Below the pieces are notes generated by a model. It ran no database searches. It was not told where the DNA came from and saw only the letters and a program-made list of their open reading frames with translations. A stretch of 64,000 nt of DNA. Origin: Anaerolineae bacterium (GTDB lineage Bacteria > Chloroflexota > Anaerolineae > Promineifilales > Promineifilaceae). Of the stretch, positions 43,378 to 51,423 are shown one piece after another. Position numbers and translations under genes: made by a program. The first letter of the stretch is position 1. Every line of letters begins with the position of its first letter. The DNA lies in assembly GCA_023382655.1 (NCBI GenBank), contig JAHDWK010000010.1, positions 1 through 64,000 of the forward strand. The letters are read 5' to 3'.

Positions 43378-44559
43378 CTACGCCACCCACCCCCATATGA
43401 AAAATTGCCCACTAAAGTAGAGATACAAAATGAGTGATGGATATAAGATGAGCCGGTTAACCCAGGGATTTTGTCCCCAACCAGCCAGCAGCAGGAAGGT
43501 GGGGAAAAAGGCCAGGGTATATCGAGAAAAGGAATACAACGGTTTTAACTCTGAGGTGGGCAGGAGCATAAAAAAGAGCAGCAATAATGCATATAAGCCC
43601 CAGGTGATACCCAACCTTCGGAAAGCCAAAATGGTGGTCGCCAGTAATAATAGCGCACAAAAGAAATCAAACCACAACGTTAATTCGCCGGTACGGGCGG
43701 GCGCGCCCAGGAACATGGTTTGCAAAGCACGCAGCAAATCATAACCGGGCAGACCAGTTTGCTGGTACCAATAGGCGCGGTAGATGTCACTCAAGGCAGG
43801 CAACCCAATGGTCCAGCGGTAGACAAGGAAAAGAAAGGTGCCAATGCCGGGGAGTAACACGGCCGTACCCTCTCCCACTTTTCTCATATCTTTCATCACA
43901 TCAAGCTGCCCCCGCTGCCGCCAAAACTCATACGCCAGGGGCACAACCAGCACCCATCCCGTCAGCCGCGTCAGCGACGCCAACAGCCCCAACAGCCCCG
44001 CCTGCCAGAAATTGCCCCGCCGCGCCGACCACAACGATCCCAACGCCAGTAACAAAAACAACGACTCGGTGTAAGGAGCAAAAAGGAAAAAAGCGGTCGG
44101 AAACAAGGCCAGATAAATGACGGCGCGAGTCGCATGTTCCGGGCCGATTTCAGCGGCGGCCACTTTGTGCAGCAAGATGAACAGCCCCAGGCAAGCCAGG
44201 TTGGCCACCAGGATGGCCGCTGCCATATGCGCGGTGTGGCTGCTGCCGAGGGGAAAAGCGAGCGCGCGAATGATCCAGGGATAGAGCGGTGGAAAGACGG
44301 AATCGGCCTCGTTCTGGTAGCTGTTAGCGGCAATAGCAGTGTAGTGCAGGGCATCGAAGCGCTGCCAGGGACCAAGCAGCCAACCGGCCGCGCCGCTGTT
44401 GAGGATGGGTTGGCCTTGATACGGCCGTAACACCTCATCCGCCTCTGCCGGCAATGGCTGCACCAACAGCACAATGACCGCCCACACCGTCAAAAACAGC
44501 CGCAGCGCCACAAAGACAATCAGCCCTTGTTTCACGGCCGTGTCCCGCCACCACCTCAT
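43378..44559 (-). CDS. PIG-V-like membrane mannosyltransferase (GT-C fold)
   Basis: About 393 residues with roughly nine to ten membrane helices. The first helix region is VFVALRLFLTVWAVIVLLVQ. A conserved loop after it has WQRFDALHYTAIAANSY, with the Asp of a GT-C catalytic site (FDALHY), followed by FPPLYPWIIRALAFPLG, FAPYTESLFLLLALGSL and the late SRYTLAFFPTFLLLA. It probably transfers a hexose from a polyprenyl-linked donor on the outer face of the membrane. The ATG at 44559 is chosen because GAGGAGGAG lies five bases upstream; an earlier GTG falls in an iterated repeat. Confidence 0.82.
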   Translation of the reverse strand: MRWWRDTAVKQGLIVFVALRLFLTVWAVIVLLVQPLPAEADEVLRPYQGQPILNSGAAGWLLGPWQRFDALHYTAIAANSYQNEADSVFPPLYPWIIRALAFPLGSSHTAHMAAAILVANLACLGLFILLHKVAAAEIGPEHATRAVIYLALFPTAFFLFAPYTESLFLLLALGSLWSARRGNFWQAGLLGLLASLTRLTGWVLVVPLAYEFWRQRGQLDVMKDMRKVGEGTAVLLPGIGTFLFLVYRWTIGLPALSDIYRAYWYQQTGLPGYDLLRALQTMFLGAPARTGELTLWFDFFCALLLLATTILAFRRLGITWGLYALLLLFFMLLPTSELKPLYSFSRYTLAFFPTFLLLAGWGQNPWVNRLILYPSLILYLYFSGQFFIWGWVA

Positions 44560-44574
44560 CCTCTCCTCCTCAAC

Positions 44575-44634
44575 ATTGTTCACTGTTCACCGCTCACCGC
44601 TCACCGCTCACTACTTACCGCTCACTGCTCACCG
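44575..44634. repeat. CTCACCG iterated repeat
   Basis: Successive TTCACTG, TTCACCG, CTCACCG, CTCACTA, CTTACCG and CTCACTG units. The TGA stop of the HdeD-like gene (44622-44624) is inside the repeat. Confidence 0.75.
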
Positions 44635-45320
44635 TCCTCACGGCCGTCCAACAACGCCTTAGGCAGTTCACCATCAGGCTCATACGGCACGACCTCACCA
44701 TCAATCACTTCTCCCTCCACGACAACGCCGCCAACGCCACTCTGCCGCACCCACATCTGCCCACGCAGCAGGCCACCTTGCTGCCGGACGCGAAAAGCAC
44801 CCACCAACAACAATACACCAACCGCCAGAGAGAAAATGCCCGTCACCCAGACCAGGCTCACCGCCAGCGGCCCGGTCAGGGCAAACATCAACACACCAAA
44901 GCCGAGCAACATGACCCCGGTGAATAGGCTGGTATACGGCCGTCGCCGTTGTAACGCCTGCAAAACATTCACACCGCCGCTAATGAGCAGGCCAAAACCG
45001 GTCAGGTAGAGGATGAAGGTGAAGGCAATAGTGACAATCTCCAGCGCGGCGACAAAGATGAGCAGGCCCATGATGATTTCGGCCAGCCCAATGAACAACA
45101 GATTGCCCCAATTGGGTTGGCGCTGCCATACGGCCGTGACCATCCGCCGCCCACCATCCAACACCAACAACCCGCCCAACAGTTGCACCGGCAGCGCCGC
45201 CGTCGCCTGCGGATTGAGCAGGGCAAAAATACCCAGCGCCAATGCGATAAGCCCAATCAAAACTAACACTAACCACAACCGCTGCCAGACGCGGATGACG
45301 TTTTGCTCGTCTGTGTTCAT
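44622..45320 (-). CDS. HdeD-like (DUF308) membrane protein
   Basis: 232 residues with six hydrophobic helices in three DUF308 pairs (LVLVLIGLIALALGIFALL, QLLGGLLVLDGGRRMVTAV, LFIGLAEIIMGLLIFVAALE, GFGLLISGGVNVLQALQRRR). The C-terminal 45 residues are soluble and acidic. HdeD proteins are linked to acid resistance in enterobacteria; the role here is unknown. The stop codon lies in the CTCACCG repeat. Confidence 0.82.
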   Translation of the reverse strand: MNTDEQNVIRVWQRLWLVLVLIGLIALALGIFALLNPQATAALPVQLLGGLLVLDGGRRMVTAVWQRQPNWGNLLFIGLAEIIMGLLIFVAALEIVTIAFTFILYLTGFGLLISGGVNVLQALQRRRPYTSLFTGVMLLGFGVLMFALTGPLAVSLVWVTGIFSLAVGVLLLVGAFRVRQQGGLLRGQMWVRQSGVGGVVVEGEVIDGEVVPYEPDGELPKALLDGREDGEQ

Positions 45321-45331
45321 AGGCTGAGGGG

Positions 45332-46153
45332 CTATATCCCTGCTCCCCCCGTCACTTCCAGCGTGTGCCCGGTAATGTAGGCCGCCAGCGGCGAGGCCAG
45401 CAGCACGATGCCGCCGGCCGCCTCTTCCGGCGTACCGGGCCGCCCCAGGGGGATCATCATGGGGGCCATCTGCCGCATCTGGTTGGGGATGCCAATGGCC
45501 ACTTCTTTGTCGCCAATGGCAATCGTTTCCCCCTTTTCTTTGGCCTGGGTCATGCGCGTGTCAATAAAACCAAAAGCCACCGCATTGCAGCGCACGCCAA
45601 ACGCGCCCCACTCTTTGGCGACTGTCTTGGTCAGCCCGACAATGCCCATTTTGCCGGTGGCATAGTTAATCTGCCCCACATTGCCATGCAGCCCGGAGGT
45701 AGAGGAGACGTTGACAATGCAGCGCGGCTCCACCGGGCCGCCCGCTTCTTTTTCCGCTTTGGCCGCTTCGCGCATGTAGGGGGCAGCGGCGCGAATCATA
45801 CGGAAGGGGGCGGTGGCATGAATGTCCAGCACCGCCTGCCACTGCTCGTCGCTCATCTTGTGCAACATGCCGTCCCAGGTGAAACCGGCGTTGTTGACCA
45901 GGATGTTGATCTTGCCGTAGGCAGCAATAGCCGCCTGCATCAGTTGGCCGGGAAATTGGGGATCGGTGACGCTGCCGGACACGGCCGTAGCCTCCCCACC
46001 TGCCGCCTTTATTTCTGCCACCACCTCTGCACAAGGGGCCGCATCCAGATCATTCACCACCACTTTGGCCCCATACTGCGCCAACAACTTCGCCGCCGCC
46101 GCGCCAATCCCTCGCCCCGCCCCTGTTACAATCGCTACCTGATTTTGAAACAT
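45332..46153 (-). CDS. Short-chain dehydrogenase, FabG-like 3-oxoacyl reductase
   Basis: 273 residues. NAD(P) site VTGAGRGIGAAAAK, Asp after the second strand (VVVNDLD), NNAG motif LVNNAGFTWDG, and catalytic Ser/Tyr/Lys in NVSSTSG and YATGKMG. Acts on beta-keto or beta-hydroxy acyl groups if the FabG-like assignment holds. The ATG at 46153 has AAGGAGA upstream. It neighbours a MaoC hydratase and acyl-CoA dehydrogenases, consistent with a fatty-acid-type pathway. Confidence 0.88.
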   Translation of the reverse strand: MFQNQVAIVTGAGRGIGAAAAKLLAQYGAKVVVNDLDAAPCAEVVAEIKAAGGEATAVSGSVTDPQFPGQLMQAAIAAYGKINILVNNAGFTWDGMLHKMSDEQWQAVLDIHATAPFRMIRAAAPYMREAAKAEKEAGGPVEPRCIVNVSSTSGLHGNVGQINYATGKMGIVGLTKTVAKEWGAFGVRCNAVAFGFIDTRMTQAKEKGETIAIGDKEVAIGIPNQMRQMAPMMIPLGRPGTPEEAAGGIVLLASPLAAYITGHTLEVTGGAGI

Positions 46154-46173
46154 ATCACTCTCCTTCAAAAACG

Positions 46174-46235
46174 ATCCACAGATTCCGCAGATTACGCAGA
46201 TAAAAAAATCTGTGACATCTGTGTAATCTGTGGAT
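46174..46235. repeat. CAGATT iterated imperfect hairpin
   Basis: ATCCACAGATTCCGCAGATT (and on to 46201) pairs imperfectly with the 28 bases from 46208 (ATCTGTGACATCTGTG and on). A-rich loop. Same family as 48436-48504 and the half-copy at 62540-62562. Confidence 0.8.
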
Positions 46236-46247
46236 TTACACTCTTCA

Positions 46248-47126
46248 TTATGAGCCTGGCAAGGCTACGGCCGCATTGGTAATCGCTACCACGCCACCCC
46301 GTTCCTGGATACGGGCGCGGAAAAGGACACGGCCGTCCCCCTCATCCCACATCTCCGTCATCACCGTCTCGCCGGGGAACACGGGCTGGCTGAAACGGGC
46401 CTGAATGCGGTGAAAACGGGCCGGATCTTTACCGCCAAATGTTTTCAGCACCGCCCGCGCCGCAAAACCAAGCGTACACAGCCCATGTAAAATCGGGCGG
46501 TCATACCCGCCGAGGGCGGCCATTTGCGGGTCGGCGTGTAATGGGTTGCCATCGCCGGAAGCCAACCGGTAATAGAGTGCCTGGTTAGGCTGCGTGGCCT
46601 GGGCCACGACGGCATCCGGCGGGCGCTCCGGCGGCGTGTTGGTGCTGCCCGATGGTCCCCGTTCGCCACCAAAACCGCCCAGCCCGCGAATGAAGGCGGA
46701 TAGCTGGTTGAAGGCAACTTCCACCCCTTGTTCATCTACGGTGGAAATGTCCAGGACGATGAGCGCGCCGGAGCCTTTGTCGTAGACCTGGCTGATGTGG
46801 GCGTGGGTGATGAGGGCGGCGGTGGTGGGCAACGGCCGTGGCAACACCATCATCTGCTCCCCATGCAGCAGCAGCATCGGGTTAAATTCCAGCCCCGGCA
46901 CGTCCAAAATCTGCCACATCATCGGAAAGGGGAAGATCATGGGAAAGGTGGGAAAGACAAAAAAGCCGGCTCCGTTCAACTCATACACAAATTTCAACTC
47001 ATCCAGATCCAACGGGTCGGCCGCTGCCCCAATGGAAAGCGCATAAAGGCTCACATCCCGCTCTGTATACCGCGTCTCCACCGGCTTAAACCGGTAGCCC
47101 AACACTTTGTTTACGTCAATGGTCAT
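46248..47126 (-). CDS. MaoC-like double hot-dog dehydratase/hydratase
   Basis: 293 residues. Two hot-dog halves; the second has the hydratase-2 motif GDGNPLHADPQMAALGGYDRPILHGLCTLG (Asp/His active site in the GDGNPLHAD part) and FSQPVFPGETVMTEMW. This matches eukaryotic-type enoyl-CoA hydratase 2, which adds water to trans-2-enoyl-CoA. The start at 47126 (MTIDVNKVLGYRF) is chosen because upstream codons lie in a repeat. It precedes the SDR gene, so the two may catalyse successive hydration and oxidation steps. Confidence 0.87.
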   Translation of the reverse strand: MTIDVNKVLGYRFKPVETRYTERDVSLYALSIGAAADPLDLDELKFVYELNGAGFFVFPTFPMIFPFPMMWQILDVPGLEFNPMLLLHGEQMMVLPRPLPTTAALITHAHISQVYDKGSGALIVLDISTVDEQGVEVAFNQLSAFIRGLGGFGGERGPSGSTNTPPERPPDAVVAQATQPNQALYYRLASGDGNPLHADPQMAALGGYDRPILHGLCTLGFAARAVLKTFGGKDPARFHRIQARFSQPVFPGETVMTEMWDEGDGRVLFRARIQERGGVVAITNAAVALPGS

Positions 47127-47136
47127 TGGATTACTC

Positions 47137-47190
47137 GTGATGCGTGATGCGTGACACGTGAGAACTTTCTGGTCACGCATCACGCATCAC
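47137..47190. repeat. Perfect 19-bp-arm TGCGTGA hairpin
   Basis: GTGATGCGTGATGCGTGAC (47137-47155) and its exact complement (47172-47190) with a 16-base loop. The mazG-like gene's TGA stop (47187-47189) lies in the arm. The unit TGCGTGA is iterated inside each arm. Confidence 0.85.
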
Positions 47191-47522
47191 TTCAGCTTCG
47201 GATTATTTGCATGGCGCTCTTTGTCACGGGTAGTCTTCTTTGCCATGTTTTGGTGGAAAGCCGCCGTCAGGTCTATGCCGGTCTGGTTAGCCAGGCAAAT
47301 GAGGACAAAGAGCACGTCGGCCATTTCATCGGCCAGATTAACCGCTTCGTCCGTTTTCTTGAAGCTCTGGTCACCATACAACCGGGCCATCAGCCGGGCC
47401 ACTTCGCCGACTTCTTCCATGAGCACGGCCGTGTTCGTCAACTCCGAATAATAACGCACCCCCACCGTCCGCACCCATTCATCCACCGTTTGCTGGCAGT
47501 CGCGCAAAGTGATGTCGTTCAT
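47187..47522 (-). CDS. MazG-like nucleotide pyrophosphohydrolase
   Basis: 111 residues. The metal-binding helices are EEVGEVARLM (ExxE) and NLADEMADVLFVLICLA (DExxD region), typical of all-alpha NTP pyrophosphatases that clear non-canonical nucleotides. The ATG at 47522 has GAGGG about nine bases upstream and lies just past the rmlA stop codon (47534), so the two are probably one operon. Confidence 0.87.
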   Translation of the reverse strand: MNDITLRDCQQTVDEWVRTVGVRYYSELTNTAVLMEEVGEVARLMARLYGDQSFKKTDEAVNLADEMADVLFVLICLANQTGIDLTAAFHQNMAKKTTRDKERHANNPKLK

Positions 47523-47533
47523 AGTAACTGCCC

Positions 47534-48421
47534 TCACTCCCAAATCGGCTCAATCTTTTCTTCCGCCAGACTACGCAGGTATTGGCAGTACGGGTTATCT
47601 TTGGAGCGGTTGGCTATTTCCAACAACTGCGCTGCGCTGATGTACCCCTTGCGGTAAGCGATTTCCTCTACACAGCCCACCTTTAGCCCCTGCCGATGTT
47701 CAATGGTCTGTACAAAATTGCTGGCCTCCAACAAACTTTCGTGTGTGCCCGTATCCAGCCAGGCAAAACCCCGCCCCAACAACTGCACTTTCAACTGGCC
47801 GCGCTGCAAATAGACGTTGTTGACATCGGTAATTTCGTACTCGCCGCGCGCCGACGGCCGTAACTCCCTGGCAATGCGCACCACATCCCCGTCATAAAAA
47901 TACAGCCCCGTCACCGCATAATTGGACTTTGGTTTGTGGGGTTTCTCCTCAATCGTCAGCGCCCTAAAATCAGCGTCAAACGACACCACACCATACCGCT
48001 CCGGGTCTTGCACGTAATAGGCAAAAACTAACCCCCCTTCCGTCAACTGCCCTGCCTGCCGCAGCATGGCCGACAGCCCATGTCCATACAAAAAGTTATC
48101 GCCCAACATCAGCGCACACGGTTCATTGTTCACAAACTGCTCGCCAATGATAAATGCCTGGGCAATGCCATTGGCCTGCGGCTGCACCGCATACTCGATG
48201 CGCAACCCCAACCGTTCGCCATTGCCAAACAACCCCTGGTACATCTCAATATGCTGCGGCGTGGAGATGATCAAAAACTCCCGAATATCGGCCAACATCA
48301 ACACCGACAGCGGATAATAAATCATCGGCTTGTCAAACAACGGCAAAATCTGCTTCGACAGCGAAATGGTCAACGGATACAACCGCGTCCCCATCCCACC
48401 CGATAAAATAATTCCTTTCAT
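47534..48421 (-). CDS. rfbA: Glucose-1-phosphate thymidylyltransferase (RmlA/RfbA)
   Basis: 295 residues. Makes dTDP-glucose, the first step of dTDP-rhamnose supply for cell-surface sugars. Signature loop LSGGMGTRLYPLTISLSKQ-like, PMIYYPLSVLMLADI, LMLGDNFLYGHGL, YGVVSFD, EEKPHKPKSNYAVTGLYFYD, GEYEITDVNN and GRGFAWLDTGTHESLLEA. A Met replaces the usual Ser in the GGSGTRL loop. GAGGAG precedes the ATG. Other rml genes are not in the window. Confidence 0.95.
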   Translation of the reverse strand: MKGIILSGGMGTRLYPLTISLSKQILPLFDKPMIYYPLSVLMLADIREFLIISTPQHIEMYQGLFGNGERLGLRIEYAVQPQANGIAQAFIIGEQFVNNEPCALMLGDNFLYGHGLSAMLRQAGQLTEGGLVFAYYVQDPERYGVVSFDADFRALTIEEKPHKPKSNYAVTGLYFYDGDVVRIARELRPSARGEYEITDVNNVYLQRGQLKVQLLGRGFAWLDTGTHESLLEASNFVQTIEHRQGLKVGCVEEIAYRKGYISAAQLLEIANRSKDNPYCQYLRSLAEEKIEPIWE

Positions 48422-48435
48422 ACTCTCCTCAATCT

Positions 48436-48504
48436 ATCCGCAGATTCCACAGATGCCACAGATTTTTGCTTTCATAATCTGTGAAATCTGTGTAATCTGT
48501 GGAC
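48436..48504. repeat. CAGATT iterated imperfect hairpin, second copy
   Basis: ATCCGCAGATTCCACAGATG (48436 on) pairs imperfectly with 48477-48504. The stop codon of the acyl-CoA dehydrogenase (48505-48507) directly abuts it. Same family as 46174-46235. Confidence 0.8.
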
Positions 48505-49647
48505 TCAAAAGCCCATAGATCGGCCAATAATCTCTTTCATAATCTCCGTCGTGCCGCCGTAAATGGTTTGCACGCGGGTGTCCAGGAAGGCTTTAGCAAT
48601 GGGGTACTCCATCATGTAGCCATAACCACCATGCAGTTGCAGGCAGTCATCCACCACCCGCTTTTGCAGTTCCGTCGTCCACCATTTCGCCATGGCCGCT
48701 TCCGCCGCCGTCAGATTACCCGCGTTCAGTTCGGTAATGCAGCGGTCTACAAACACGCGGGCAATCTCCACTTCTGTTTTCATTTCCGCCAGCCTAAAGC
48801 GGTTGTGCTGGAATTTGCCAATCGGCCGGCCGAACGCCTCCCGCTCCTGGCAGTATTTAATCGTCATCTCCAAAACCGCCTCACACGCGGCCACGGCAAT
48901 GACGGCAATGGAAAGCCGCTCTTGCGGCAGTTGGAACATAAGCTGGTAAAAACCCTGCCCTTCACCGCCGAGCAAATTGTCCAGCGGTACTTTGACGTTG
49001 TGGAAAAACAGTTCGGCCGTATCCTGCGCTTTGAGGCCAATTTTGTCCAGGTTACGGCCGTGCCCAAACCCATCCATCCCCCGTTCCACCACCAGCAAAC
49101 TGACGCCGCTGTGCCCGGCTGAGGGGTCGGTCTTGGCCACCACAATCACCAGGTCGCTGTTGATGCCGTTGGTAATGAACGTCTTTTGGCCGTTGAGCAG
49201 ATAGTGGTCGGTGTGGCGCACGGCCGTTGTCTGAATCCCCGCCAGGTCACTGCCTGCATTGGGTTCGCTCATGGCAATGGCCGTAATCGTCTCGCCGCTG
49301 ATCATCTGCGGCAGCCAGCGTTGTTTCTGCTCCTCCGAGCCATAGGTCAAAATGTAGGGCAACACAATGTCATTGTGCAGGCCAAAACCGACGCCAGAGG
49401 CCCCGGCGCGGGTCAGCTCCTCCGTCAGCACCACGTTATAACAAAAGTCGGTCAGCCCCAACCCACCATACGCCTCCGGCGCAGCCATCGCCAGAAAACC
49501 GGCGGCGCCCGCTTTTAACCACAAATCGCGGGGCACAATGCCGTCCTTTTCCCACTGCTCATGGTGCGGCGTCACTTCCTTCTCCACAAACCGGCGCACC
49601 GCCTCCCGAAACATCAAATGTTCGTCATCAAACAACGTCCGTTTCAT
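48505..49647 (-). CDS. Acyl-CoA dehydrogenase
   Basis: 380 residues; FAD enzyme that oxidises acyl-CoA to trans-2-enoyl-CoA. Motifs: GYGGLGLTDFCYN, ITAIAMSEPNAGSDLAGIQT, TFITNGINSDLVIVVAKTD, ERLSIAVIAVAACEAVLEM, and the C-terminal CLQLHGGYGYMMEYPI and YGGTTEIMKEII. The Glu of the YGGTTEIM segment is in the place of the catalytic base of many members. GAGAGG lies about nine bases upstream of the ATG. It can feed the MaoC hydratase nearby. Confidence 0.93.
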   Translation of the reverse strand: MKRTLFDDEHLMFREAVRRFVEKEVTPHHEQWEKDGIVPRDLWLKAGAAGFLAMAAPEAYGGLGLTDFCYNVVLTEELTRAGASGVGFGLHNDIVLPYILTYGSEEQKQRWLPQMISGETITAIAMSEPNAGSDLAGIQTTAVRHTDHYLLNGQKTFITNGINSDLVIVVAKTDPSAGHSGVSLLVVERGMDGFGHGRNLDKIGLKAQDTAELFFHNVKVPLDNLLGGEGQGFYQLMFQLPQERLSIAVIAVAACEAVLEMTIKYCQEREAFGRPIGKFQHNRFRLAEMKTEVEIARVFVDRCITELNAGNLTAAEAAMAKWWTTELQKRVVDDCLQLHGGYGYMMEYPIAKAFLDTRVQTIYGGTTEIMKEIIGRSMGF

Positions 49648-49675
49648 CAGTCTAATCCTCTCCCGTTCATCGTTC

Positions 49676-49722
49676 GTAGTAGACGATTTATCGCCCTCTT
49701 ACGGCGATAAATCGCCTACTAC
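49676..49722. repeat. Second copy of the GGCGATTTATCGCC palindrome
   Basis: 20-bp arms with one mismatch and a 7-base centre, otherwise like 24154-24202. It supplies the TAG stop codon (49719-49721) of the pentapeptide gene at the same position in the repeat as in the RSH gene. Confidence 0.85.
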
Positions 49723-50342
49723 AAACGGCTGCCATCGGGCATAATCGCCCCGGTCAACCGCTGCGCCTGGGCCAATGTCTCGGCCGTCACGATGGCCCCG
49801 GTCAGGTCAGCGTCGGTAAAATCTGCGCCTGTGCAATCCGCCAGGGTCAAATTGGCATAACACAATTTAGCCCCTTGCAAAGTCGCACCCACCAGCCGGG
49901 CGCGGCGCAAATCGGCGCGGCTGAGGTCCGCGCCGGTAAAGTCCACGCCCACCAACGATGCCCGCACCAACCGCGCCTCGGTCAGCGTGGCTCCGGCACA
50001 AGAAGCGCCATCCAGCGTCACGGCCGTGCCGTCCACTCCACTCAGCAGCGCCAGACTCAGATTGGCCATCACCCCGTCCGCACCACACAAATTCGTCCCC
50101 CGCCAATTAGCGCCGCGTGCATTCACCAGCGTCAAGGTCGCCCCACGCAAGATAGCCCCGTCCAGGTTCGATTTGACCAGGGTGGTGGATGTGAGGTTCA
50201 CGGCCGTTAAATCCGCCTGCCGCAAACTCACCCGCGACAAATCCAGCCGTTCCAAAACCATGCCAGACAAGTCCAGGTTAGAGAAACTGGTCTCGCCCTG
50301 CTCCACCTTCGCTACAAACTCATCACGACTTAGTTGAGACAT
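49719..50342 (-). CDS. Pentapeptide-repeat protein
   Basis: About 207 residues. After a short N-terminal helix, about 35 pentapeptides of A(D/N)Lxx type (FSNLDLSGMVLERLDLSRVS, then ADLSRADLRRARLVGATLQG) would form a right-handed four-sided helix. Binding partner unknown. The ATG at 50342 is preferred over an upstream TTG at 50354 that overlaps the previous stop codon. The preceding gene ends eight bases upstream, suggesting co-transcription. Confidence 0.82.
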   Translation of the reverse strand: MSQLSRDEFVAKVEQGETSFSNLDLSGMVLERLDLSRVSLRQADLTAVNLTSTTLVKSNLDGAILRGATLTLVNARGANWRGTNLCGADGVMANLSLALLSGVDGTAVTLDGASCAGATLTEARLVRASLVGVDFTGADLSRADLRRARLVGATLQGAKLCYANLTLADCTGADFTDADLTGAIVTAETLAQAQRLTGAIMPDGSRL

Positions 50343-50350
50343 ACAATTGC

Positions 50351-50683
50351 TCAATCAGCTTCGACATGACTTTCTTCTCTAACCAACCACTCTTCACGTA
50401 GTTGCACAGAACGGATTAAATCTGTAACAACTTGCTCTAACAATTGACGATCCAGTTTTTCTACAAACAGATCAGGGGGTAAAAGATACTTGCCTGTTAG
50501 TTCTGGCGATTCAAGCTCTTGGGTTACTTTAGCCTGTTCTAAGGCATTAAACGTCCAGACATTGAGTGCAAATTTCCGTCCGTCAACGAAGCTGATAAGC
50601 ATATTGCTGAAATCATCATATGGATCGAATGTGGGTTCTGAAACCCAAAGTTCGAATTCTAGCCAAAGTTCAAAGCTGCTCAT
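50351..50683 (-). CDS. Small acidic protein, unknown function
   Basis: 110 residues starting MSSFELWLEFELWVSEPTFD. Acidic and soluble, with FSNMLISFVDGRKFALNVWTF and a C-terminal helix. I recognise no family; the size and style resemble immunity or antitoxin-like helpers, but this is only an impression. Lower GC than the neighbours and no ACGGCCGT. The ribosome site is weak. Confidence 0.55.
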   Translation of the reverse strand: MSSFELWLEFELWVSEPTFDPYDDFSNMLISFVDGRKFALNVWTFNALEQAKVTQELESPELTGKYLLPPDLFVEKLDRQLLEQVVTDLIRSVQLREEWLVREESHVEAD

Positions 50684-50781
50684 AATGTGATTTTCACCCG
50701 CCTGGTAAGAATTACACAGATGATCTTGGGGGGTGTCCGTAAATATCCGTTTCATCCGTCAAATCCGTGCCTCAAACCCCC

Positions 50782-51303
50782 TTATTGCGGTAAAGGCAGT
50801 TGGCCCAGCGAGAGATCAATGCGCGATTCATGCACACCAGACTGCCAGCGCAGCCGCAAACTGGCGCTCAACGCCGGGTCGGGCACAATAAACACCTGGT
50901 CGCCGGTTGCCGATTGCCCTGGGCCAATTTCGGCCGGCAGCGCCGTTAAATCGCGGCTAAACGGGGCGCTGGTCTGCCACGATTCATACAGATTCAAATA
51001 TTCATCAATCACGCGAAATTCCGTCGCCAGCACCGATTTCTGGCTCTGGTTGGTGATGGTCATCTTCACCACCACATACACATAACCCGGTTTAAGCGGC
51101 TGCTCGGCCGATATGTTTCCGGGGCGGGTGCTGGCCTCATCCACCTGAATGGTAACGCCTTTCAACGTCACCGACCGGGAAGCATCCCCGGCGGCATAAT
51201 CAAAATTCGCCGGTAAGGTATCTGGGTTGACTGGCTCTTCCGCCTGGCAAGCCACAAACAAGATCATAAAGGTTAAGAAGATGAATAGGGTACTACGTTT
51301 CAC
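50782..51303 (-). CDS. DUF4352-like lipoprotein
   Basis: 173 residues. Lipoprotein signal FIFLTFMILFVAC with lipobox Cys, then an Ig-like beta domain (VTLKGVTIQVDEAST, PGYVYVVVKMTITNQSQK, EFRVIDEYLNLYES, IGPGQSATGDQVFIVPD). The GTG at 51303 is chosen because AGGAGG lies six bases upstream; further upstream codons come from a CAGATT/TTCGCGG-type repeat. Extracytoplasmic; ligand unknown. Confidence 0.78.
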   Translation of the reverse strand: MKRSTLFIFLTFMILFVACQAEEPVNPDTLPANFDYAAGDASRSVTLKGVTIQVDEASTRPGNISAEQPLKPGYVYVVVKMTITNQSQKSVLATEFRVIDEYLNLYESWQTSAPFSRDLTALPAEIGPGQSATGDQVFIVPDPALSASLRLRWQSGVHESRIDLSLGQLPLPQ

Positions 51304-51423
51304 GTCTTTCCTCCTGTAAAAAATCAAGGATTGCCCAAATTTCGCAGATAAAATTTGCGCGTCTTCGCGGGTTATCCAGCGTGACATAATGATACCGCTT
51401 TAGGAGAAAAAGGCGTAATCAAG

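Noticed and set aside
46174..48504. CAGATT repeats as a CRISPR array
   Set aside because: Units are adjacent without unique spacers, form hairpins at gene ends, and there are no cas genes.
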